Source: UBA1413 sp964552955 (lineage in GTDB: Bacteria; Bacteroidota; Bacteroidia; Bacteroidales; Prolixibacteraceae). Taken from it: 24,305 nt of DNA. The translations under genes and the position numbers were made by a program. The stretch spans positions 1-24,305 of the forward strand of contig CAZKIU010000051.1 of NCBI GenBank assembly GCA_964552955.1, read 5' to 3'. The notes beneath the pieces are model-generated. The model searched no databases and had not been told where the DNA came from. It saw only the letters and a list, made by a program, of their open reading frames with translations. This document shows, in pieces, positions 7,104-14,812 of the stretch. Within the stretch, counting starts at the first letter, position 1, and each line of letters begins with the position of its first letter.

Positions 7104-10049
7104 TTAATTAATTCCCTTACTGATAGCGTCATAGAGGGCTTGCAGCATCAGGTTCCGTATTCCCAGGTGGGAGATGAGGTTATTGTCGCGTGAGGGGTGC
7201 ACCCTGTTGGAGAGGAAGATGAAAAGGAGTTCCTGGTCGGGGTCGGCCCACACGAAGGTGCCGGTAAAGCCGCTATGGCCGAAGCTGGAAGGGGAAGCTC
7301 CCGGTGCCGGGTAGATATCGGTTGGGCTGGTGGGATTTCGGTCCAGTTGGGGTTTGTCGAATCCCAGGCCCCTGCGGTTGCCATTCCCGGTGAACTGTAC
7401 CCGGGTGAATTCCTCCAGGGTTTTCGCCGGGAAAAAGCGTTCTCCCCCATAATATCCTTTCCAGAGGTAAAGCTGAAACAGTTTAGCCAGGTCATTGGCA
7501 GTTCCGAAGAGGCCGGCATTGCCGGAAATTCCTCCCAGCATGGCTGCGCCTTCGTCGTGCACGAACCCGCGCAGGGTCTCCATCCGGAAATAGTCGTCTG
7601 TTTCAGTAGGGACAATCCTGCTGATTGGAAAATGAAGATAAGGATTATAAGTCAGGGTGGTTGCGCCCAGCGGTTTATAGATGGTCTCCTGCAGATACTG
7701 TTCGTAAGGGCGGCCTGTGATTTTAGCGATGACCGGGGGCCACATCATGAAACCCATGCAGGTATAGAGGTATTTTTTATTCTTCAGCAACGGAATACGG
7801 GCGATCTCCTGGTACATGGTGTCGATATACCGTTTTTCCATCCAAAGGTGAGAACTCACCCTGACAGAAGGGCGGGAGGAGGGGTGGTCGGTAAATACTT
7901 TTTTCCGCAGTTCGGGATCTCTGGCCAGGCGGGAGGTCCATAGGGGAATCACCGCGGGCAGCCGTGCCTGGTGCGTCAGCACATCTCTGATCAGGAGTTG
8001 TTCCTTGTTGCTGTTCCGGAGGAAAGGGAGGTAATCGCTCATTTTGCCGTCGAGGTTCAGTTTTCCTTCACCAGCGAGCCTGATCAGGGCCGGCAGTGGA
8101 CCTGAGACTTTGGTCACCGAGGCGAGGTCATAGAGATGGGCAGGCGTCAGGGGTTCTTTGGCATCGTAGGAGAGGGAGCCATAACACTTGTGAAAGATCA
8201 CCTTTCCGTGGCGGGCCACCAGCACCTGACAGCCGGGATAGGCCTTTTCGGCCAGTCCCCACCCGGCCAGGGAATCTATCTTATGGGCCAGGAAGGAAGA
8301 GGAGATACCCACCTCTTCGGGAATGGTATATTTCAGGCGTTGGTTGGGCTGAAGGTCCAATCCGCTGCCCTCGGGGAAGCGCGCATCGGCGGTGACCGGC
8401 ATTCTTCCTGAGGCTCCGGTGGCCCCGAAAACCATCTGAACGGCCAGTTCCTGGAAATCCTGATCTTCCTCCCAGGCCACAACCAGTGCCGCTGAATGTT
8501 CGATACCCGGGAAGAAACGCAGGGCGTAGCCATTGCCGAAGAAAAGCGTCACCGTAGGGACCTGATGGACCAGTTTCATGATGGCATCACTCTGGGTCAC
8601 GGTGACCCTGTAGTTGGATGAGGGATACATACCTATTTCCTGGACCCCGGCGATGACCAGGTTGTACCCCTTGAGTTGCTCCATCACCTCATCGACCCGG
8701 GTAAAGGGCGCATCAGTACTCAGGTAAAAATGGTCAACATCGGCATAGCGGTCGGCCATAAGCTGGAATGGGGAGAGCGAATCGCCGCCCACGGCCAGGG
8801 TGGCCATTTTAAGCTGAGGGAGGTGGGTCAGGGGCAACAGGTCAGCCCCGTTTTTCAGGACGGTCAGGCTTTGCTCGACCAACTGCCGGCGGAGGAGTTC
8901 GCCCCGGGGAGAGGAGAGCCGTTCCATCAGGGAGTCAGTACGGGTGGGCTGGTAATTGTGAAGGTTTAGTTTGCGTTTGTGGAGCAGGACGCGGGTACAT
9001 TTATCATCGATCTCTTTGAGGGAGATCTGGCCCGTGTTAACGGCTTTTTCTATGGCGGCCACGGCTTTACGCAGGTCAGGAACCATCTCCACCATGTCGT
9101 TGCCAGCCTTGAGGGCTTCCACTTCCGCAGATCCCGGAGGATAGGGTATCGCCTTCATATTCATGGCATCGGTGATCACCAGTCCGTTGAAGCCCATTTT
9201 AGTGCGAAGGGCATCACGGATCACTGGTTTTGAAAGGGAGGCTGGTTTGCCGGAGGGATCCCAGGCAGGCACCGCCAGGTGGCCTGTCATGATGCCGTCA
9301 ATGCCAGCCTCCGCCAGCATTCGGAAAGGAAGGGATTCCACGCTGTCAAGGCGCTGGGCAGAGAGTTTCATGACGGGCAGCGAGCGATGGGAGTCATTGG
9401 AGGTTTCGCCGTGCCCCGGAAAATGTTTGGCCACGGCGGCCACGCCTTCCGATTGCAATCCTTTCATGACGGCCAGAGTAGCGGCCGTCACCCTTCGTTT
9501 GTTTTCCCCGAACGAGCGGGCATTGATGATGGGATTGAGAGGATTGGTATTGATATCGGCTACCGGGGCAAAATTCATGTTGATGCCGACCAGTTTCATC
9601 TGACGGGCCGTCTCCTGCCCCATGCTGAAGAGCAGCGAGTCATTGGCTGCAGCGCCCAGGGTCTGAGCCCGCGGGAAACAAAGGACCCCATCGATGCGCG
9701 ACCCCAGCCCGGCTTCCCCGTCGGTAGCGACCAGCAACGGCACTGCCGAGGCCTCCTGGAACAGGTTAACCGTCTCAACTACCTCGGAGGGGCTCCCGTT
9801 CATAACCAGGATACCCCCGGGCTGGTACTCCCGGATAAGACGCAGCACAGCCAGCCTGGATGCCTCACTCTGAGAAGGATAGACATCAATCATGATCAAT
9901 TGGCCTATCTTCTCCCGCAAACTCATCCTCTCCAGCTCCGCTTTGACCCAGGGATCGGTCTCGCCTCCAGGGTGGGGATTCTTCTGTACGGAACCATTCC
10001 AGAAAAGCACAAACAGGAGGATAACATAAATTAAACGGGTTCTGATCAT
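7104..10049 (-). CDS. GH3 beta-N-acetylglucosaminidase (NagZ-like) fused to serine beta-lactamase-like domain
   Basis: 981 residues from the ATG at 10049. An upstream in-frame ATG at 10193 would add 48 unlikely residues and run past the candidate promoter. An N-terminal hydrophobic segment (RLIYVILLFVLFW) indicates export or membrane anchoring. The GH3 domain carries the NagZ signature KHFPGHGETSNDSH (K208 to H221; D219/H221 acid-base dyad) and nucleophile D294 in VITDAMNMKA. A GH3 C-terminal domain follows, then a class C beta-lactamase/penicillin-binding-like domain with S644-V-T-K647 and H925-S-G. The middle motif is Y762-T-C, not Y-x-N. NagZ cleaves GlcNAc from muropeptides or glycan ends. 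The beta-lactamase-fold part may parallel B. subtilis AmiE, an amidase of this fold encoded next to nagZ. It is divergent from a namZ-like gene. Periplasmic peptidoglycan turnover is inferred. Confidence 0.92.
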   Translation of the reverse strand: MIRTRLIYVILLFVLFWNGSVQKNPHPGGETDPWVKAELERMSLREKIGQLIMIDVYPSQSEASRLAVLRLIREYQPGGILVMNGSPSEVVETVNLFQEASAVPLLVATDGEAGLGSRIDGVLCFPRAQTLGAAANDSLLFSMGQETARQMKLVGINMNFAPVADINTNPLNPIINARSFGENKRRVTAATLAVMKGLQSEGVAAVAKHFPGHGETSNDSHRSLPVMKLSAQRLDSVESLPFRMLAEAGIDGIMTGHLAVPAWDPSGKPASLSKPVIRDALRTKMGFNGLVITDAMNMKAIPYPPGSAEVEALKAGNDMVEMVPDLRKAVAAIEKAVNTGQISLKEIDDKCTRVLLHKRKLNLHNYQPTRTDSLMERLSSPRGELLRRQLVEQSLTVLKNGADLLPLTHLPQLKMATLAVGGDSLSPFQLMADRYADVDHFYLSTDAPFTRVDEVMEQLKGYNLVIAGVQEIGMYPSSNYRVTVTQSDAIMKLVHQVPTVTLFFGNGYALRFFPGIEHSAALVVAWEEDQDFQELAVQMVFGATGASGRMPVTADARFPEGSGLDLQPNQRLKYTIPEEVGISSSFLAHKIDSLAGWGLAEKAYPGCQVLVARHGKVIFHKCYGSLSYDAKEPLTPAHLYDLASVTKVSGPLPALIRLAGEGKLNLDGKMSDYLPFLRNSNKEQLLIRDVLTHQARLPAVIPLWTSRLARDPELRKKVFTDHPSSRPSVRVSSHLWMEKRYIDTMYQEIARIPLLKNKKYLYTCMGFMMWPPVIAKITGRPYEQYLQETIYKPLGATTLTYNPYLHFPISRIVPTETDDYFRMETLRGFVHDEGAAMLGGISGNAGLFGTANDLAKLFQLYLWKGYYGGERFFPAKTLEEFTRVQFTGNGNRRGLGFDKPQLDRNPTSPTDIYPAPGASPSSFGHSGFTGTFVWADPDQELLFIFLSNRVHPSRDNNLISHLGIRNLMLQALYDAISKGIN

Positions 10050-10076
10050 CAATACATCGAATAAAATTCCAGGCAT

Positions 10077-10107
10077 TAAAAATAAGAAGTCTGCGAGAAT
10101 GCCCAAA
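10077..10107 (-). promoter_or_regulatory. Candidate promoter of the GH3/beta-lactamase gene
   Basis: On the minus strand TTTG (10107-10104) is followed after 19 nt by TATTTTTA (10084-10077). This is a perfect -33 box and a five-of-six -7 box. The predicted transcription start is about 20 bp before the ATG at 10049, which supports that start over the one at 10193. Confidence 0.5.
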
Positions 10108-10223
10108 CAAATTAATCTAAAATCGGCCCGGGCGGGTATGAGGTATCCAGGGTTCACTGCACAGGATGGGGCCCCTTCGTGGGGTTCTGTCACCGGAACA
10201 TGAGATATTTATGAAGGGCAGAA

Positions 10224-10254
10224 TTTCCCGGAAAGGGTTAAAAAAGTATCTTCG
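10224..10254 (+). promoter_or_regulatory. Candidate promoter of the namZ-like/symporter operon
   Basis: TTTC (10224-10227), 19-nt spacer, TATCTTCG (10247-10254): one mismatch in each box against TTTG/TAnnTTTG. The ATG at 10277 lies 22 bp downstream, so the leader would be short. It is divergent from the GH3 promoter in the same 227-bp region. Confidence 0.4.
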
Positions 10255-10276
10255 TGAGGTGAAATACAACTATACT

Positions 10277-11470
10277 ATGGCAAGGATACTAACCATTTTA
10301 CTGATTTTTCTGCTGGGGGTTCCGCCTGTTTCGTGTCGCAACAGGATCTCAGGGGGCCAGGAAGCCGTGACGGTGGTCACGGGAGCCGGCCAGCCGGAGC
10401 AGTATCTTCCGCTGCTGAAGGGGAAAAACGTTGGGCTGGTGGTCAACCATACCGCCAGGGTGGGTGAGAAACACCTGCTGGATTTTCTCCTGGAACAGGG
10501 AGTGGAGGTAGCGCGTATTTTCGCGCCTGAACATGGTTTCCGGGGAGAAGCTTCGGCAGGGGAAAAGGTCGCTGATGGCCGGGATGAGACCACAGGGGTG
10601 GAAATCGTCTCGCTCTATGGGGAGCACCGCAAGCCGTCGCCGGCACAACTGGAGGGCCTTGATATTCTGGTTTTTGACATTCAGGATGTAGGGTGCCGTT
10701 TTTATACCTATCTCTCCACGCTCTGCCTGGTCATGGAGGCGTGTGCTGAAAACGGAGTGCCCCTGGTGGTTCTTGACCGGCCCAATCCCAACGGGGATTA
10801 TGTGGCGGGGCCCCTGTTGAAACCGGCCTTCACCTCCTTTGTGGGGATGGTGCCCGTGCCGGTGGTCCACGGCTGCACACTGGGAGAAATGGCCCTGATG
10901 ATCAACGGCGAGAAGTGGCACAAAGCTCCAACGGCCTGCGACATCACAGTCATCAAAGTCAGGAATTACAGCCACCTCACGCGTTACGCACCACCGGTGG
11001 CCCCCTCCCCCAACCTACCCAATTATTCCTCAGTCAGACTGTATCCTTCCCTCTGTTTCTTCGAGGCCACCTCAGTGAGTATCGGCCGCGGGACCCCGTT
11101 TCCCTTCCAAGTGATTGGCGGCACCCGGCCAGAATTAGGCTCCTTCACGTTCGTGCCTGAGGATATCGCCGGGTTTGTCAATAACCCCATCAATGAGGGC
11201 AAGACCTGTTATGGCACCGACCTGCGCACCCTGGACCCGGTGCCTCCTTTTACTTTCAGTTTTTTTCTTGAGTTCTTCAAGAAGTATCCTACTGAAAAGG
11301 AGTTCCTGACCAGCGAACGGTGGTTTAACCTGCTCTCTGGCGACGACAGGGTTCTCCAGGCCATCAGGGAGGGGAAAAGCGAAACAGAGATGGCCACTCT
11401 GTGGCACGATGACCTGGAAGCTTTCAAGATAACTCGCAGGAAATACCTGCTCTATCCCGACTTCGAGTAA
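10277..11470 (+). CDS. NamZ-type exo-beta-N-acetylmuramidase (DUF1343, GH171) lipoprotein
   Basis: 397 residues from the ATG at 10277. An upstream in-frame start at 10166 would add 37 residues before the signal peptide and is rejected. The N-terminus is a signal peptide (MARILTILLIFLLGVPPVSC) with a somewhat unusual lipobox ending in Cys20. Family motifs are clear: PEHGFRG (E85, H86), VFDIQDVGCRFYTY (D134, D137), DRPNPNG (D167-G173), HGCTLGEMA and SIGRGTPFPFQ. The founding member, B. subtilis YbbC/NamZ, releases MurNAc from the non-reducing end of peptidoglycan fragments. NagZ removes GlcNAc, so the two alternate on the same chain. Its position divergent from the NagZ-like gene and upstream of a symporter supports muropeptide salvage. 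It is probably cotranscribed with the symporter, 109 bp downstream. Confidence 0.9.
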   Translation: MARILTILLIFLLGVPPVSCRNRISGGQEAVTVVTGAGQPEQYLPLLKGKNVGLVVNHTARVGEKHLLDFLLEQGVEVARIFAPEHGFRGEASAGEKVADGRDETTGVEIVSLYGEHRKPSPAQLEGLDILVFDIQDVGCRFYTYLSTLCLVMEACAENGVPLVVLDRPNPNGDYVAGPLLKPAFTSFVGMVPVPVVHGCTLGEMALMINGEKWHKAPTACDITVIKVRNYSHLTRYAPPVAPSPNLPNYSSVRLYPSLCFFEATSVSIGRGTPFPFQVIGGTRPELGSFTFVPEDIAGFVNNPINEGKTCYGTDLRTLDPVPPFTFSFFLEFFKKYPTEKEFLTSERWFNLLSGDDRVLQAIREGKSETEMATLWHDDLEAFKITRRKYLLYPDFE

Positions 11471-11579
11471 ACCTGAACTATTCATCCTATCTGGTGTTTG
11501 CTGCATTCCGTCGGGATTTCCGGCCGGGAGCAGGCGGTGAGCGGACCGGGCAGGGCAGAGAAGTAATAAACGTAAGCGA

Positions 11580-13016
11580 ATGAATCCAACTGTTGTGTTT
11601 TTTGTGGTGGCCGGCTATTTTGCACTGCTGCTTTGCGTGGCCTGGCTGACTTCCCGCAAGGCCGACACCGACACTTTTTTTATCGCCAACCGGAGGTCAC
11701 CCTGGTACCTGGTGGCCTTTGCCATGATCGGCGCCACCATTTCGGGAGTCACCTTCATCTCGGTTCCGGGAGAAGTAGGACATTCTGCCTTTTCCTATTT
11801 CCAGTTCATTCTGGGCAACCTCACCGGCTACTGGCTGGTGGCCGCCTTTCTACTGCCCCTCTATTACCGGCTCAACCTGATCACCATATACTCCTTTCTG
11901 GGGCAGCGCTTCGGAAAGTGGTCCCATAAGACGGGCTCTTTCTTTTTCATTCTTTCCAAGCTGATTGGCGCCGCCTTCCGGCTATATCTGGCTGCGGGGG
12001 TCCTTCAGCTCGCCTTCTTCGATGCCTTTCATATCCCCTTTGCGGTCACTGTCCTGGTCAGCATTCTCCTCATCTGGATTTATACCTTCAAAGGGGGGAT
12101 AAAAACCATTATCTGGACCGACACCCTGCAGACGCTCTTCCTGGTGGGGGCGGTAGTGCTGACCATCATCATCATCTCTCGTGATCTGGGATGGAACCTG
12201 ACCACCATGGCCTCCGAGATCAGCCGCGACCCTCTTTCCGACATCTTCACGTGGGACTGGCGTTCAGAGAATAACTTCTTCAAGCAGTTTTTCGGAGGGA
12301 TGTTCATCACCCTGGTCATAGTGGGGATGGACCAGGACTCGATGCAGAAGAACCTCACCTGCAAATCGCTTGGTGAAGCCCGGAAAAATATGATCACTTT
12401 CAGTCTGGCCTTCGTGGTCACGGTTTTTCTGTTTCTCTGTCTGGGGGCCATGCTTTACATCTACGCCGCCAGGGAAGGATTGCAGTTGCCTGCGGCTTCC
12501 GATGATGTCTATCCCTGGCTGGCTTTCAACAAGCTGGGCATGGCCGTAGGGATCGCCTTTCTGATTGGAGTGATCTCTGCCGCCTATTCCAGCGCCGACT
12601 CCGCCCTGACCTCCCTGACCACCACCCTGAGTATCGACTTTTTCGATGCCGGAAACCGGCCCGAAGAAGAACGGGTTCGCATCAAATCAAGGGCTCACAT
12701 CCTTTTCTCGCTGTTGCTGGCCTTGATTATACTGGTTTTCCGTGCCGTCAATGACCAGAGTGTTGTGGTCGCAGTCTTTACAGTGGCTGGCTATACCTAC
12801 GGTCCCATACTCGGCCTTTTCCTCTTCGGCCTTCTCTCCCGGAGAAAAGTCAGAGACCGGTGGGTACCCCTGATCGCCCTGGCCGCCCCCACCCTCTCCT
12901 GGATCATCTCCTCCCACTCAAAGGAATGGCTTGCCGGTTATACCTTCGGCTTCGAAATCCTGATCCTTAACGGCCTGCTGATGATCGCCGGACTGGCCAT
13001 CATCTCCCGGAAATAG
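11580..13016 (+). CDS. Sodium:solute symporter (SSS family)
   Basis: 478 residues, about 13 hydrophobic segments and the SSS/LeuT-like layout. The N-terminus (VVFFVVAGYFALLL, then RKADTDTFFIANRRSPWYLV) is typical of the family. The conserved Na+-site helix reads SAAYSSADSALTSLTTT, with S337, S338 and S341 as candidate Na2-site oxygens. Known substrates of the family include sugars, sialic acid, proline and pantothenate, and sequence alone does not settle this one. It follows the namZ-like gene at 109 bp with no visible terminator between. I infer uptake of a peptidoglycan sugar such as MurNAc or an anhydro-sugar, analogous in position to the MurNAc transporter gene in the B. subtilis cluster. 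No murQ/murK-type gene is visible in the window. The ATG at 11580 starts directly at the first membrane segment. Confidence 0.92.
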   Translation: MNPTVVFFVVAGYFALLLCVAWLTSRKADTDTFFIANRRSPWYLVAFAMIGATISGVTFISVPGEVGHSAFSYFQFILGNLTGYWLVAAFLLPLYYRLNLITIYSFLGQRFGKWSHKTGSFFFILSKLIGAAFRLYLAAGVLQLAFFDAFHIPFAVTVLVSILLIWIYTFKGGIKTIIWTDTLQTLFLVGAVVLTIIIISRDLGWNLTTMASEISRDPLSDIFTWDWRSENNFFKQFFGGMFITLVIVGMDQDSMQKNLTCKSLGEARKNMITFSLAFVVTVFLFLCLGAMLYIYAAREGLQLPAASDDVYPWLAFNKLGMAVGIAFLIGVISAAYSSADSALTSLTTTLSIDFFDAGNRPEEERVRIKSRAHILFSLLLALIILVFRAVNDQSVVVAVFTVAGYTYGPILGLFLFGLLSRRKVRDRWVPLIALAAPTLSWIISSHSKEWLAGYTFGFEILILNGLLMIAGLAIISRK

Positions 13017-13363
13017 TCACGTTTGTAACCACATACGCTTTTTGTCAGGAAATTAGAGCGATTTCAGTGGCATGGTAAGTGACCAACAGCCCACTCCTGG
13101 CATTGAGGTTAATGAGGTTTTATGAGCGATGACAATCCTTTTTTTGCGTCCGCAGAGCATTGTTTCGCAATTTCATGGTGTTTTTCGCATGTTTTCACCA
13201 TAGAAATATCCTGAAAAAGAGTGCTTTTCTTAGGACACGCCTGTCGCGCGAAAAATTTCTTTGGGCTGAATGTTGTATGGAATTGTTAAAAAATGTAAAT
13301 TAGGGGCTGAAAGACGGATACTTTTTCAGAGGGTAATCCGTTTAACAGATAAAAATTACATTC
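13017..13363. other. Intergenic region, 347 bp, no supported gene
   Basis: This gap lies between the symporter and the beta-helix lipoprotein gene. It contains an imperfect hairpin at 13209-13235 (11 bp, one bulge) without a trailing T-run, so I do not call a terminator. A TACTTTTT at 13319-13326 resembles a -7 box 37 bp before the TTG start but has no TTTG at the right distance upstream. Nothing else stands out. Confidence 0.5.
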
Positions 13364-14812
13364 TTGCCACGTAGTCTGTATCAAATAGGGCTGGTCGTGC
13401 TTGGGTTATTGTTTCTTTTCTCGTGTGAAGATGATAAGTACCTGAGTTCGCCGGATGCGCAGTTGCGCTTCTCGGCGGATACGGTTATGTTCGATACGGT
13501 CTTTTCGACGATGGGTTCCACGACCCGGATGTTAAAGGTATTTAACCCCTACAAGGACAAATTACTGATTTCGAGTGTGAAGGTCGGAGGCGGTGAATTC
13601 TCGAATTTCAGGCTGAATGTAAACGGATTAGCGGGCAACGAGGTCCACGATGTGGAGATTCCACCCAACGACAGCATCTTCATTTTTGTGGAAGTGACCA
13701 TCGACCCCAACGGGCAGAACCTGCCGATGGTGGTCAAGGACAGCATCCGCTTTACCACTAATTTCAACGAACAGGTGATCCCGCTGATAGCCTGGGGGCA
13801 GGATTTTCATCTGATCAAGAGCGGTACTCTTAAAAATGAGACCTGGAAGAGCGACAAGCCCTACCTGATTTACAACTATGCCTATGTCGACACGCTCTCT
13901 ACACTGACCATCGAACCTGGGGCGCGGATCTATTTTCACAAGGGGGCCGGGCTTTATGTCAAGGGGAACGTGCTGGCCAACGGCACCCGCGACAATCCCA
14001 TTCTTTTTCTGGCTGACAGGCTCGAAACCAGTTATAAGAATGTTCCCGACCAGTGGAACGGCATCCTGCTTTTCTCGGGAAGCAAAGGGAATCAGTTCAA
14101 TTATTGCGAGATTAGAAATGCCAACATTGGACTTCAGGTCGGGACGATTGAACATGAGGGATTTGCTACGGCGTCCCTGACCAATACCAAAATTGAGAAT
14201 ATGGCTTACGCGGGAATTTTTGCCCTTAAGTCAAAAATCACCTCCCACAATTCGGTGATCGCCAACTGCGGGTTTTATGCTGTGGCTCTTTTGGTAGGTG
14301 GGGAATATGAGTTTTACCATACCACCATTGCCAACTACTGGGGAGGCTACTCGCGGAAACCCCGGAAGACGAGTTCGCTGGTCATTTCCAACATATTGGA
14401 AATCAACAATACCGAAGGCAAGAAGGTAGTATTTACCGGTGACCTCACCAAAGCCCACTTCGGCAACTCCATCATTTACGGCAACAACCCCCTCGAGCTG
14501 GAACTGGGAAGCAGCAAGGAGAAAGTGTTCAACTACTATTTCGACCATTGCATTCTTCAGGTTCCTGACACCTTTAACCTTTCCGACAAGAACCACTACA
14601 ACAATGTGCTGCGCGGCAATAAGAATGATCCCAGATTTGTCGATATCAGCAAGAACCTGAATTATGAACTCGATACGCTTTCTGCTGCCAAAGATGCAGG
14701 TGCTGCGGCCTATTCTAAGATGTTCCCCTATGATATAAAGGGGAAGGACCGGAATGCGGACAAGGGGCCCGACCTGGGGGCTTATGAAAGGATTGAGAAG
14801 AAAACAAAATGA
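13364..14812 (+). CDS. Right-handed parallel beta-helix lipoprotein (TTG start)
   Basis: 482 residues. The frame opens after a stop at 13343-13345. The only usual start before the signal peptide is TTG at 13364; ATT at 13355 is a poorer option. The first ATG lies near residue 42, beyond the signal. From TTG the product begins MPRSLYQIGLVVLGLLFLFSC, a good lipoprotein signal with Cys21. A beta-sandwich-like N-terminal region (residues ~35-140) precedes a stretch of beta-helix type: EPGARIYFHKGAGLYVKGNV, a QWNGILLFSGSKGNQFNYCEI rung and a GIFALKSKITSHNSVIANCG rung. A closing DKGPDLGAYE motif is typical of these proteins. Such folds often bind or cleave polysaccharides, but I see no catalytic signature. 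Its stop overlaps the next ATG by 4 bp (ATGA), so the two genes are translationally coupled. Confidence 0.8.
   Translation: MPRSLYQIGLVVLGLLFLFSCEDDKYLSSPDAQLRFSADTVMFDTVFSTMGSTTRMLKVFNPYKDKLLISSVKVGGGEFSNFRLNVNGLAGNEVHDVEIPPNDSIFIFVEVTIDPNGQNLPMVVKDSIRFTTNFNEQVIPLIAWGQDFHLIKSGTLKNETWKSDKPYLIYNYAYVDTLSTLTIEPGARIYFHKGAGLYVKGNVLANGTRDNPILFLADRLETSYKNVPDQWNGILLFSGSKGNQFNYCEIRNANIGLQVGTIEHEGFATASLTNTKIENMAYAGIFALKSKITSHNSVIANCGFYAVALLVGGEYEFYHTTIANYWGGYSRKPRKTSSLVISNILEINNTEGKKVVFTGDLTKAHFGNSIIYGNNPLELELGSSKEKVFNYYFDHCILQVPDTFNLSDKNHYNNVLRGNKNDPRFVDISKNLNYELDTLSAAKDAGAAAYSKMFPYDIKGKDRNADKGPDLGAYERIEKKTK

Noticed and set aside
9279..10034. 251-codon plus-strand frame inside the GH3 gene
   Set aside because: Antisense shadow of the NagZ-like domain; its translation is His/Gly/Arg-rich without recognisable motifs.
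10050..10193. N-terminal extension of the GH3 protein to the ATG at 10193
   Set aside because: It would place 48 extra residues before a good signal/anchor segment, cross the candidate promoter and overlap the divergent upstream frame.
13209..13235. Hairpin after the symporter gene as a terminator
   Set aside because: The stem is bulged, about 190 bp from the stop, and lacks a T-run on either side.
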